Shown: piece after piece, positions 31,838 to 39,759 of the stretch
Layout: the number at the start of each line of letters is the position of its first letter
Numbering within the stretch: the first letter of the stretch is position 1
Assembly (NCBI GenBank): GCA_018262715.1
Contig: JADFDS010000011.1
Coordinates: 1-39,759, forward strand
Source of the DNA: Bacteroidota bacterium
Lineage (GTDB): Bacteria > Bacteroidota > Bacteroidia > Bacteroidales > VadinHA17
Direction: 5' to 3'
Length of the DNA stretch: 39,759 nucleotides
The notes under the pieces: model-generated
Told to the model about the DNA's origin: nothing
What the model saw: the letters and a program-made list of their open reading frames with translations, nothing else
Databases searched by the model: none
Program-made: the position numbers and the translations under genes

Positions 31838-34657
31838 TTATCTTGCCAGCAGCACGGGTGTGCCGAAGCCTACCTTCTCGAGCTGCTTCATCTGTGTGGC
31901 GGCATCACCCACAACCACGTAGTACATCCTGTCAGGATCGAAGTATTTCTGAGTGATGGCCTTATGGTCTTCAACGGTCATGTTCCTGATCACATCTTCC
32001 TCCTTTTTGACCCAGTCATCGCTGAAGCCGTATTTCCCGATGTAGGTAAGCATGTCAGCCAGCGCGTCATTCGTTTCGAAACGGAGTGCATTTGACCTGA
32101 TCATGCTGTTCTTAATGAACTGAAGTTCCTCCTCCGGTATCCCTTCACGGTATTTCCCAAGCTCACCTGTGATTATCTCCAGAGTCTCAAGGGTGGCATC
32201 AGATCTGACGCTGGTTGATATGATGAAAGGTGCGGGGATTTTCATCTCGCGGAAGCTGCTGTGTGCCCCATAGGTAAATCCCTTCTGCTCGCGAAGTATC
32301 TGGTTCAGGATGCTGGTGAAAGCGCCTCCCATCCTGTAATTTGCAAAGTCAGCTTTTACATAATCGGGATTATCCCTGGTCATCGCCAGGTACCCGGCGT
32401 AGACAACTGACTGGCGTGAGCCCGGAATATCAACGAAGTATATCTGTGACTTTTCAGGGGCTGCAGGCATCTCATAGCTCTTAAATGCAACTTCTCCGTC
32501 GTGCCACTCAGCCTCCAGCGGCTTCAGTGCCTCCAGTACCTCATCCTTTGACACGTTTCCAGCCACATACACCGAAGTGACCGACGGTGAAAAGTTCCTC
32601 TCATAGAAATCCTTCAGGATATCAGGAGTGATCAGTTCAATTGATTCCTTCGTGCCCCTGATATCATATCCGAAAATATTACCGGGGCCATAAACCAGCT
32701 TCATGAACCGGTCGGAGGCAACACTGGTGGGACGGGCTTCGGACTGGATCAGTGCATTCCTGGTACGGGTCTGTGCCATTCTGAACTCAGCCGTATCCCA
32801 GCGGGGCTCCAGGAGAATCTCCTTCATGAGCGAGACTGTTTTGCCGAAGTTGCGTGACAGCGTGCTGCCGCTGAAGACTATTTCCTCACCTGAGGCGCGC
32901 ATGTATACTGACGATCCCAGCAACTGGATCTCCTCCTCCAGCTCCTCGGGAGTCTTGTTCCTGGTTCCCTGCGGAAGCACGGCGGCAACCATAGATGAAA
33001 CTCCGGGCATCGCAATATCATCTACCAGCGCTCCGCCGGCTATTACAACCGACATGCTGACCAGGGGCAACTCCCTGTTCACCGTGCCGTACACCCTGAT
33101 GCCGTTCTTCAATGTGGCTTTCCACACCTCCGGCACACGCACCTCCGGCTCCGGCCCTGAAGGAGGCTCCTTGGTGCGGTCAATAACTGATGGCGTCTTT
33201 GCAATCTCTGTCTCCAGGATATCATTGATTGCCACCTGGCTTGCCTTTGTAATATCTTCCTCACTTACGACTGCCTTTACCGAATTCTCTGCCATCATTT
33301 CCGGCTGTCCCCTGGGAACGAAGCTGGTGACAATGTGCGGCTTGCCCTTGATGTATGTTTCATATACCCTCATGATGTCTTCACGGGTAACCGCCTTGAT
33401 GTTTTCGATATCCTTCCCGACATATCCCGGATCATTCAGCAGAGTGTTGTAGGAAGCCATCTGGATTGCCTTGTTCAGTACGCTGGTCAGCCCCTGGTAG
33501 AAACCTTTTTCCATGGAAGCCTTGATACGGTCAACCTCCCTGTCGGTAAACCCTTCATTCTCGAACCGTGCAAATGCCTCAAAAATGGCATCTTCTATCT
33601 CCTTCAGGGTTCTGCCTTCATTGGCAGTGGCTGAAATGGCGAATTCACCGGCCAGTTCCTCGGCGCCGTTATATGCTGACACCCGTGATGTGAGCTGCTT
33701 CTCCTTCACCAGGACCTTGTACATCGGGGCTTTTTTCCCGCTGGCAAGGATTTCTGCCAGGAAGCTAAGTGCATATGAATCCCTGGTATAATTCTCAGGT
33801 ACAGGCCAGACAAGATTGATCTCCGGCACATTGGCAAAATTATCTTCGTGAAAAAGTCTTATTGACTCGCTGAGAGTAACGGGCATGGCTTTCCTGGCTG
33901 CAACCTCTCCGCGGGGTTTAATCTCGCCGAAATACTTGTCGAGCAGCAGCCTGACTGAATCAGGTTCGAAGTCGCCTGCAAGCACCAGTGTTGCGTTGTT
34001 CGGTCCGTAGAAGTTGTCATAGAAGCCCCTGACATCATCAACGGTGGCGTTGGTAAGATCTTCCATCTCGCCAATAACCTCCCAGCTGTAAGGGTGAGAT
34101 GCGGGGTAGAGATTTTTGGATATCACGTAGTTGGTGAAGCCGTAGGGCGAGTTGTCCTCTCCCTGTCTTTTTTCATTTTGCACCACATTCTGCTGTATAG
34201 CCAGGTTACGCGGGGTCACGGAGTTGATGAAAAAGCCCATCCTGTCTGACTCGAGCCAGAGTATTTTTTCAAGGGCATTTTTCGGGAAGCTTTCAAAATA
34301 GGCAGTGACATCACGGCTTGTAAAGCCGTTGTTTGAACCACCGGCATTTTCAATGACCTTGTCAAATACCCCGTTGGGGACGTTTTCCGAGCCGCTGAAG
34401 AGGAGGTGTTCAAAGAGATGCGCAAATCCCGTCCGGCCGGGGGTCTCCCTGCTGGAGCCCACATGGTACATGATGGCATAGGAAATCACCGGATCAGAGT
34501 GATCCTGGTGCAGCACCACCTGTAAGCCGTTCGGCATTATGAATTTTTCATAGCTGAGACTGAGTTTGTCATCCTGTGTGGTCTTGCCGCATGCCGTGAT
34601 AAAGATAACTGCAAGCGTTACCAGTATGAGCTTCATGAATGAATCTGGTCTGTTCAT
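31838..34657 (-). CDS. M16-family zinc peptidase, two-module, lipoprotein
   Basis: The start at 34657 gives a 939-residue protein; a Met seven codons later is also possible. The signal ends in VIFITACGK, so Cys23 is the likely lipid site. The first module has the inverted zinc motif HLFEH (His80, Glu83, His84) in GFAHLFEHLLFSGSENVPNG and the downstream Glu162 in VVQNEKRQGED, so it is catalytic. The second module (from about residue 480, AGGALVDDIAMPGVSSMVAA) lacks HxxEH and keeps only the substrate-binding shape. This active-inactive fusion matches bacterial pitrilysin/PqqL-like peptidases of about 930 residues. It should degrade peptides in the periplasm. It is on the same strand as, and 90 bp behind, the FGGY gene. 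Confidence 0.93.
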   Translation of the reverse strand: MNRPDSFMKLILVTLAVIFITACGKTTQDDKLSLSYEKFIMPNGLQVVLHQDHSDPVISYAIMYHVGSSRETPGRTGFAHLFEHLLFSGSENVPNGVFDKVIENAGGSNNGFTSRDVTAYFESFPKNALEKILWLESDRMGFFINSVTPRNLAIQQNVVQNEKRQGEDNSPYGFTNYVISKNLYPASHPYSWEVIGEMEDLTNATVDDVRGFYDNFYGPNNATLVLAGDFEPDSVRLLLDKYFGEIKPRGEVAARKAMPVTLSESIRLFHEDNFANVPEINLVWPVPENYTRDSYALSFLAEILASGKKAPMYKVLVKEKQLTSRVSAYNGAEELAGEFAISATANEGRTLKEIEDAIFEAFARFENEGFTDREVDRIKASMEKGFYQGLTSVLNKAIQMASYNTLLNDPGYVGKDIENIKAVTREDIMRVYETYIKGKPHIVTSFVPRGQPEMMAENSVKAVVSEEDITKASQVAINDILETEIAKTPSVIDRTKEPPSGPEPEVRVPEVWKATLKNGIRVYGTVNRELPLVSMSVVIAGGALVDDIAMPGVSSMVAAVLPQGTRNKTPEELEEEIQLLGSSVYMRASGEEIVFSGSTLSRNFGKTVSLMKEILLEPRWDTAEFRMAQTRTRNALIQSEARPTSVASDRFMKLVYGPGNIFGYDIRGTKESIELITPDILKDFYERNFSPSVTSVYVAGNVSKDEVLEALKPLEAEWHDGEVAFKSYEMPAAPEKSQIYFVDIPGSRQSVVYAGYLAMTRDNPDYVKADFANYRMGGAFTSILNQILREQKGFTYGAHSSFREMKIPAPFIISTSVRSDATLETLEIITGELGKYREGIPEEELQFIKNSMIRSNALRFETNDALADMLTYIGKYGFSDDWVKKEEDVIRNMTVEDHKAITQKYFDPDRMYYVVVGDAATQMKQLEKVGFGTPVLLAR

Positions 34658-34747
34658 GTTAAGGGAGTTTAATGATATGAAGAATATGAAGTGATAAATA
34701 TAAGCATCATTGTTGAAAGGGCGGCCCTGAAACAAGACCGGTATTGT

Positions 34748-35815
34748 CTATTCATCCCTGAGCAGAATGGCCTTCAATCCCAGGTATACCGGAGGCAATC
34801 CGGCATCAAAAGCCTGCTGATATACTTCCATAGCCGCGCCCAGGGCTGTGGCATAGTCGATTGTACTGGCATAGACCCTCTTATCCTCAGCACGGGCAGC
34901 CAGGATCCTCACGAATGTGTCATTATGGGCGAAACCGCCTGTTATATAGGCTATTTCAGTTGTGTCACCCTCAGCAATGATCTCCCTGTAGGCCATCAGG
35001 CACTCGTCAGTCAGGTCATACATCATCTGGTGATAGGCGTCGGCATAAGTCAGGAAGTGGGAGAGATCGGCCAAGGTGTCAGCCTGTCCGGCAGGTATTC
35101 CGTGGCGGAAAAAGACTCTTCCGCGCCTGTTGGCCTGCATCTTGAGGATCTTTTTGTGCTTGATCTTAATGGTTTTGTAGAGTTCCCCGGTCACCCCGAA
35201 ATGGTCATCCAGCATCTCGACGTTGCGGTCGTGAACCTCACCCAGGGGGAACTGTGAGCTCTTTATCTGCCTTTCACCGACGGTAATGGCAGCATCCATT
35301 TCCATGCCGCCGGTATTTTCGCCAGGTTTTCCGGCGGTTTTTCCATTGCCGGCATGCGTCACGCTACCGGATTCATGGTCAAACGGATTCATGAATGTAC
35401 ACCATGTTCCTGTAGAGACCAGGATAAAGGGCTTGTCCGATCCTTTCAGATAAGGTATCAGTGATGCGGCGGTGCTGTTCATTCCCTTTCCTTTGAAAAG
35501 GGATGTGCCGGCAATGCCTGATTTAAGGCTGTGCGTCAGGGAACTCTCAAGCTTCGCCAGGCAGTCGTCACCTGCGGCCAGATTCAGGGCCCTGATGTTG
35601 TACAGTGAGGTTGCGGACACGTTTCTGAGGCAGGTTTCCATCCATGCGGCGATAGCCTGAATATCCTCGCAAGGCGAACCATTAGCATCCTTCGCTTCAG
35701 CGATGATCTTTTCTTCGGTGTGAACCGGGTTAAGACTCCTGTCAAACAGCCTGAACCTTTTCCAGCTTCTGCCGATATCGAACACGGCAATGACATCGGT
35801 AAATTGCAAATCCAT
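34748..35815 (-). CDS. FGGY-family sugar kinase homologue, internally deleted, probably inactive
   Basis: This 355-residue protein is related to FGGY kinases of the rhamnulokinase/fuculokinase type, which are normally about 450-500 residues. The N-terminal ATPase motif survives as VIAVFDIGRSWKRFRLF, and the C-terminal domain has FILVSTGTWCTFMNPF and YITGGFAHNDTF. Between NIRALNLAAGDD (about 73-84) and the second domain, only some 30 residues remain where about 140 are expected, so most of the sugar-binding part of the first domain is missing. The conserved Asp that activates the sugar, usually in a HDSSAAL-like motif, aligns with Asn113 in GMNSTAASL. The frame is open throughout, with its own -7 element, so it is either a stable pseudoenzyme or an early stage of decay. 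Confidence 0.78.
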   Translation of the reverse strand: MDLQFTDVIAVFDIGRSWKRFRLFDRSLNPVHTEEKIIAEAKDANGSPCEDIQAIAAWMETCLRNVSATSLYNIRALNLAAGDDCLAKLESSLTHSLKSGIAGTSLFKGKGMNSTAASLIPYLKGSDKPFILVSTGTWCTFMNPFDHESGSVTHAGNGKTAGKPGENTGGMEMDAAITVGERQIKSSQFPLGEVHDRNVEMLDDHFGVTGELYKTIKIKHKKILKMQANRRGRVFFRHGIPAGQADTLADLSHFLTYADAYHQMMYDLTDECLMAYREIIAEGDTTEIAYITGGFAHNDTFVRILAARAEDKRVYASTIDYATALGAAMEVYQQAFDAGLPPVYLGLKAILLRDE

Positions 35816-35835
35816 CCGGAAACAGAATTAATACC

Positions 35836-35843
35836 CAAAGATA
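35836..35843 (-). promoter_or_regulatory. Bacteroidota-type -7 element for the FGGY homologue
   Basis: On the minus strand this is TATCTTTG, an exact TAnnTTTG, 20 bp before the ATG at 35815. The -33 region at 19-bp spacing (CATG) is weak. Confidence 0.37.
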
Positions 35844-35942
35844 ATTAATGGTTCAATCAATGCATGGCTTCTTTATCTCTTTGTGGCAGTTTGTGCGATT
35901 GTCCAACATTTCATACCTTCATCCTTTCAAACAGAACTGAAG

Positions 35943-36479
35943 ATGAACTGGATTGATTTCGTAATAATTGCCCTGCTCGCTTTTGGCCTGATACAGGGAT
36001 TCATTGACGGGCTGATAATAGAGATAGCCGAGCTGGCGGCGCTGGTCCTGGGGATATGGGGCGCCATTCACTTTTCATGGTGGACAGCAGACAAGCTGGC
36101 CGGATGGTTTGACATGAACTCATCCTGGACAGGAGTGATCTCCTTCGCAGTCACATTCATCGTGATTGTTACCGTGGTTTACCTGGTTGGAAAGATTCTT
36201 GATTCGGTAATGAAGGCCATTTCCCTGGGCTTTATCAACAAGACGCTGGGAGCTGTCTTCGGTGTATTGAAGACCGCTCTCATACTCAGTGTGATTTTTG
36301 TCTTCCTCAATACGATAGATGAGAAGAAGCATTTTCTTCCGTCAGCTACAATAAACAATTCTTTCTTCTATAATCCCATTGCTGATCTTGTACCGTCAAT
36401 TTTCCCGGTGATCGAGGGGGGTGACCTGATTGACAGCTTCAACCGTCACAAAAAGCAGAAGGGTGATGTCACCATCTGA
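35943..36479 (+). CDS. CvpA family inner-membrane protein
   Basis: The start at 35943 gives a 178-residue protein with the CvpA opening [20 protein letters not shown], followed by [19 protein letters not shown] and two further hydrophobic segments, four in all. The Gly-rich [17 protein letters not shown] region is the family signature. CvpA proteins were first linked to colicin V export and later to envelope stress and bile tolerance; the molecular role is unknown. The C-terminal ~45 residues are soluble. A leader of about 130 bp separates it from the divergent FGGY gene. A TTTG-N20-TACCTTCA pair in that leader is a weak promoter candidate. Confidence 0.88.
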   Translation: MNWIDFVIIALLAFGLIQGFIDGLIIEIAELAALVLGIWGAIHFSWWTADKLAGWFDMNSSWTGVISFAVTFIVIVTVVYLVGKILDSVMKAISLGFINKTLGAVFGVLKTALILSVIFVFLNTIDEKKHFLPSATINNSFFYNPIADLVPSIFPVIEGGDLIDSFNRHKKQKGDVTI

Positions 36480-36489
36480 GTGGTTTTGA

Positions 36490-36497
36490 TATCTTTG
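36490..36497 (+). promoter_or_regulatory. Bacteroidota-type -7 element for tyrS
   Basis: TATCTTTG is an exact match to TAnnTTTG, 23 bp before the ATG at 36521 and 10 bp after the cvpA stop. The -33 half would lie inside the cvpA coding end and is weak (TGTC). Confidence 0.45.
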
Positions 36498-36520
36498 CGA
36501 CACTAAAATTCAAAGCACTG

Positions 36521-37822
36521 ATGATGAACTTTGTTGAAGAGCTGAGGTGGAGGGGGATGATACATGACATCATGCCCGGCACGGAGGAGTTCCTGTTAAA
36601 GGGGAAGACCTCGGCTTATGTTGGTTTTGATCCTACTGCAGATTCATTGCATATAGGTCACCTGGTGGGCGTGATGATGCTCAAGCACTTTCAGAATGCC
36701 GGGCACACCCCGATAGTGCTGATAGGCGGAGCCACGGGTATGATTGGTGACCCCTCCGGCAAATCAGAGGAGCGAAACCTGCTTGATGAGCAGACCCTGC
36801 GCCATAACCAGGAGTGCCTGAAGAAACAGTTTGAAAAATTCCTCGACTTCAATTCCGCCGCATCGAACAGGGCGGTAATGGTCAACAACTATGACTGGAT
36901 GAAGGAATACTCGTTCCTCGGCTTCATCCGGGAGATCGGCAAACACATCACTGTCAACTACATGATGGCCAAGGACTCCGTAAAAAAGAGGCTTGACTCG
37001 GAGACCGGCCAGGGGATGTCATTCACCGAGTTTTCATACCAGCTGGTTCAGGGTACCGATTACCTTTTCCTGTACACCAACCACGGATGCCAGCTGCAGA
37101 TGGGCGGATCTGACCAATGGGGAAACATTGTCACCGGCACAGAGCTGATCAGGCGCAAGGCAGGAGGAGAGGCTTATGCCATGACCTGCCCGCTGATCAC
37201 CAAGAGTGACGGCCAGAAGTTCGGCAAGACAGAAACAGGCAATGTATGGCTTGACCCGACAAGAACCACACCTTACCAGTTCTACCAGTTCTGGCTCAAC
37301 GTGGCTGACGCCGACGCAGAAAAATTCATTAAGATATTCACGATGTTACCGCAGGGCGAAATAGCCGGACTGGTAAAAGCTCACCAGGATGAACCCCACA
37401 ATCGTATCCTGCAAAAGCGCCTTGCCGAAGAGGTGACAGTGATGGCTCACTCCAGAGAGGACTATGAAGCCGCCGTGGAAGCCTCACAGATTCTTTTCGG
37501 AAAAGGGACAACCGAGCAGCTCAGGAAGATGGATGAAAATACTTTCCTTGCAGTTTTTGAGGGAGTTCCGACGTTCGATATCAGTGCAGGTCTGCTTGAA
37601 ACGGGAGTGAACTTCTCTGATCTCTGTGCGGTACATACCGCCATCACCGAATCAAAGGGTGAGTTCCGCCGCCTTATCCAGGGCGGGGGCGTGAGCCTCA
37701 ACAAGGGCAAGGTTGACAATGCGGAGATGATCATTACGCCGGAACACCTTCTCAACAATAAGTACCTCCTCATCCAGAAAGGGAAGAAGAGTTACTTCCT
37801 GATAAGGGCAAAGGAAAACTAA
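36521..37822 (+). CDS. tyrS: tyrosyl-tRNA synthetase
   Basis: This 433-residue class I synthetase charges tRNA-Tyr with tyrosine in the cytoplasm. It has [20 protein letters not shown] with the HIGH motif at residues 44-47, [18 protein letters not shown], the tyrosine-binding [13 protein letters not shown] and [11 protein letters not shown] segments, and a KMSKS-type loop KFGKT at 233-237. An S4-like RNA-binding domain ends the chain ([19 protein letters not shown]). Two ATGs in a row (36521, 36524) are both possible starts. Length and motifs are those of the common bacterial TyrRS (TyrS rather than TyrZ). Confidence 0.97.
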   Translation: MMNFVEELRWRGMIHDIMPGTEEFLLKGKTSAYVGFDPTADSLHIGHLVGVMMLKHFQNAGHTPIVLIGGATGMIGDPSGKSEERNLLDEQTLRHNQECLKKQFEKFLDFNSAASNRAVMVNNYDWMKEYSFLGFIREIGKHITVNYMMAKDSVKKRLDSETGQGMSFTEFSYQLVQGTDYLFLYTNHGCQLQMGGSDQWGNIVTGTELIRRKAGGEAYAMTCPLITKSDGQKFGKTETGNVWLDPTRTTPYQFYQFWLNVADADAEKFIKIFTMLPQGEIAGLVKAHQDEPHNRILQKRLAEEVTVMAHSREDYEAAVEASQILFGKGTTEQLRKMDENTFLAVFEGVPTFDISAGLLETGVNFSDLCAVHTAITESKGEFRRLIQGGGVSLNKGKVDNAEMIITPEHLLNNKYLLIQKGKKSYFLIRAKEN

Positions 37823-37859
37823 TTACCGGAACAAGAATCATAAAAAACCCGGAAGCAGC

Positions 37860-38747
37860 ATGAAGGGCAATATCAGGGCAGAATTCAGACAGGACTCATT
37901 TGACCTGTTAAACTTCTTCATCAGGCATTTCAGGAAGTTTGTGACAGCCGGCATTGCCGCCGCCATTCTGTCAGCTGTTATATCACTGCTGATCAGGCCA
38001 TTGTACGAATCGACAGTCATTCTCTATCCCTCCTCAAACATTGCCGAGGCCACCTCCCTGCTTGGCGAGACTGAATCGCGCACTGCTCTCTTCGGTGACG
38101 ATGATGCCACCGAGAAACTCATTCAGGTGATCAACAGCGGGCAGGTCAGGGAGTATCTGAAGGAGAAGTATGACCTGGTGCAGCATTACAATATCAAGCC
38201 GGGTGAAAAATTCCCGAATACTCTCATGAAAGCAAAGATGGACAAGTACCTGCACTGTACCCGTACAAATTACGGGTCAGTGGAGATACGGGTCCGCGAC
38301 CGCGACCGGGAATATGCCTGCAACATGGCAAATGATATGGCCACCAGGGCTGACACCATCTTCAATGACCTGCAGCGTGATGCTGCAATGGTGACGCTGG
38401 ATGAGATAAGCCGCCTCTATGATATCCAGGACCGCCTGGTGAGGCAGTACGAAGATACCCTTACGAGCCTCAGCGGAGCTGCTGCACTGAGGCTGTACTC
38501 CACCCTCGAGACTGAAAATGATTACCTGGGTCTGATGCGCGGCCGTTTTCTGGAAGCTCAGGCGCTGAGCCGCCAGACTCTTCCCTACACCCTTGTTGTT
38601 GACAGGGCCGTGGTGGCAGAGAAGAAGGTGTTTCCGAGACGAAGCATCATGGTGCTGCTGTCAACAGCCTCGGTGTTGTTGCTGCTGGCCCTGATCCTGT
38701 TCATAGCCGAGGGGGTGAAGCTCCGGCGTGCCGATGACAGGCAATGA
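37860..38747 (+). CDS. Wzz-type polysaccharide chain-length protein
   Basis: This 295-residue inner-membrane protein has an N-terminal membrane segment (about 27-49) followed by the Wzz signature LIRPLYESTVILYPSS, a long helical periplasmic part (about 50-255) and a second membrane segment (about 265-285) just after the Pro-containing PRRSIMVLLS. That layout matches polysaccharide co-polymerases that set chain length. There is no cytoplasmic tyrosine-kinase domain, so it belongs to the Wzz rather than the Wzc type. The start of the next gene overlaps its last codons by 14 bp. Being short and linked to a ligase/polymerase gene, it should act in O-antigen or capsule assembly. Confidence 0.85.
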   Translation: MKGNIRAEFRQDSFDLLNFFIRHFRKFVTAGIAAAILSAVISLLIRPLYESTVILYPSSNIAEATSLLGETESRTALFGDDDATEKLIQVINSGQVREYLKEKYDLVQHYNIKPGEKFPNTLMKAKMDKYLHCTRTNYGSVEIRVRDRDREYACNMANDMATRADTIFNDLQRDAAMVTLDEISRLYDIQDRLVRQYEDTLTSLSGAAALRLYSTLETENDYLGLMRGRFLEAQALSRQTLPYTLVVDRAVVAEKKVFPRRSIMVLLSTASVLLLLALILFIAEGVKLRRADDRQ

Positions 38748-39759
38748 ACTTCTGATACTGATCATCCCGGCAGTGCTTGCCGTGCTGCTGCTGGCGCTGC
38801 TCTCGCTTGAGCACCTCCTTCTTCTTACGCTTTTCCTGGCGCCCCTCTCTCTTCAGCTGAGTTATCTGACAGGGAGCACCGGCTTTGACCTGTCAGTCCC
38901 CACCGAGCCGGTCATGGCCCTGCTGTTGCTTATAACCCTGTTCCGGCTTACGGTTACACGAGGATTTCCGAAGGAGCTGCTGAGGCATCCCATGACCTGG
39001 ATGGTGGGTCTGTACCTGTTATGGACATTCATAACAGCCCTGACATCCACAATGCCGGGAGTCTCATTCAAGACCCTGGCATACCGGTTGTGGTTCACGG
39101 CAGGTTTTTACCTTGTAGCAGCCCGGCTTGCATATGATGAACGGTTCAGAAAAAGATACATCCTGGCCTATGCAACCGGGCTGGCGGTGGTGGTTATCTA
39201 CTTCATCGTCAGGGTACAGGGGGCGGGACTGCTCAATCAGCAATTTGCCCATTCGGCCTGTTACCCGTTTTATAAAGACCATACCTCATTTGGCGCCTCG
39301 ATGGCTTTCATCCTTCCTCCGCTGACAGTGATGCTCTTTTCCAGGGGCAGCCTGTGGCACAGGGGTTTCCAGGCAGCCCTTCTGCTGATCTTCGTTGCAG
39401 GCTTTGTCCTGTCATACAGTCGTGCCGCCTGGGTGAGCCTGATAGCTGCGGCGGCACTGGCGCTGATCCTGTGGATCAGGATGCCAGTGAGGATGCTGTC
39501 AGTATCAGCTGCCCTGTTCGTTGTAGTCCTGGCGCTGTCTGCCGGCTGGATCTGGCAGAAGATGGACAGCACCACGGAAGACTCATCCACGGACCTGGGT
39601 CAGCATCTCCGGTCGTCATCAAATATTTCCACCGACCAGTCAAACCTTGAACGTATCAACAGGTGGAAATGCGCGCTGAGGATGTTCGCGGAGAAACCCA
39701 ATACGGGCTGGGGTCCCGGAACGTACCAGTTCCGGTATGCACCTTTTCAGAAATCGTCT
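38734..39759 (+). CDS. O-antigen ligase/polymerase-like membrane protein (3'-truncated by window)
   Basis: The frame is open from ATG 38734 to the last base, 342 codons with no stop, so the gene continues beyond the window. The start overlaps the Wzz gene end by 14 bp. The protein is very hydrophobic, with about nine membrane segments (opening MTGNELLILIIPAVLAVLLL). It carries features of the O-antigen ligase (Wzy_C/WaaL) family: the KDHTSFGASMAFILPP segment, LSYSRAAWVSLIAA, and the start of the large periplasmic loop with NLERINRWKCALRMFAEKP and NTGWGPGTYQF. It should join or polymerise lipid-linked glycans at the periplasmic face. Whether it is the ligase or the Wzy polymerase cannot be told. 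Confidence 0.85.
   Translation, partial: MTGNELLILIIPAVLAVLLLALLSLEHLLLLTLFLAPLSLQLSYLTGSTGFDLSVPTEPVMALLLLITLFRLTVTRGFPKELLRHPMTWMVGLYLLWTFITALTSTMPGVSFKTLAYRLWFTAGFYLVAARLAYDERFRKRYILAYATGLAVVVIYFIVRVQGAGLLNQQFAHSACYPFYKDHTSFGASMAFILPPLTVMLFSRGSLWHRGFQAALLLIFVAGFVLSYSRAAWVSLIAAAALALILWIRMPVRMLSVSAALFVVVLALSAGWIWQKMDSTTEDSSTDLGQHLRSSSNISTDQSNLERINRWKCALRMFAEKPNTGWGPGTYQFRYAPFQKSS

Noticed and set aside
32703-33452. 249-codon open frame on the plus strand inside the M16 peptidase gene
   Set aside because: It lies fully antisense to a clear peptidase, is Ser/Thr/Pro-rich in the manner of an antisense translation, and shows no domain or signal.

Overview
The window looks like chromosomal DNA of a Bacteroidota bacterium, probably an anaerobic or facultative Bacteroidales-type lineage with roughly balanced to moderately high GC. 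The signs are: exact matches to the phylum's -7 promoter element (TAnnTTTG) in front of several genes, mostly no Shine-Dalgarno sequences, a DUF2723 (TMEM260-like) glycosyltransferase, a short atpC downstream of atpD, an OmpA protein with an extra beta-sandwich domain, and a plug-like protein of the TonB-receptor type. I see no transposase, integrase, CRISPR array or rRNA. One tRNA gene, tRNA-Arg(CCU), is present. No gene-free stretch reaches 300 bases; the longest is the ~200 bp repeat-bearing gap before ettA.

Layout. 1-3132: the 3' part of atpD, then atpC, then a PLP-dependent aromatic-amino-acid-type decarboxylase only 9 bp behind atpC. 3091-6006 (minus): a secreted metallopeptidase with propeller and barrel-like parts, overlapping the decarboxylase 3' end by 42 bp. 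6114-9320: a large DUF2723 membrane glycosyltransferase. 9328-10827: a lone receiver protein, a tiny Cys-rich lipoprotein, a small membrane protein and two short-unit tandem repeats. 10960-12642: ettA.

12796-18375 is the most system-like region. It is a one-direction run encoding a Tat-exported molybdopterin reductase of the polysulfide/thiosulfate reductase type, its four-cluster ferredoxin subunit, an NrfD-type membrane anchor, two half-size YeeE/YedE sulfur-transport proteins, and an exported rhodanese-like protein. In the last, the active-site Cys is Ser and the only Cys is the final residue. The run suggests respiratory reduction of an inorganic sulfur compound coupled to sulfur-compound uptake and handover. 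A tRNA-Arg gene with a textbook promoter and a strong bidirectional hairpin follow.

18556-25836 (minus) holds a LytS-type histidine kinase with an integrin-like calcium-motif sensor, a TapB/DUF3108-like protein, an OmpA protein, an AraC regulator, a classical aldo/keto reductase and a Tat-exported aldo/keto-reductase-ferredoxin fusion that lacks most of the catalytic tetrad. 26005-30614 (plus) holds fucU, two secreted esterases and a barrel-less plug-domain protein. 30682-31789 holds a HAD phosphatase and a DUF3788 protein. 31838-35815 (minus) holds an M16 zinc peptidase and an FGGY sugar kinase homologue with a large internal deletion and a lost catalytic Asp. 35943-39759 holds cvpA, tyrS, a Wzz-like chain-length protein and the start of an O-antigen ligase/polymerase running off the window end, presumably the edge of a surface-polysaccharide locus.

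Taken together this is mostly core genome with lineage-specific accessory genes. The sulfur operon and several apparent pseudoenzymes (rhodanese, exported aldo/keto reductase, FGGY kinase) are the parts that most deserve follow-up.
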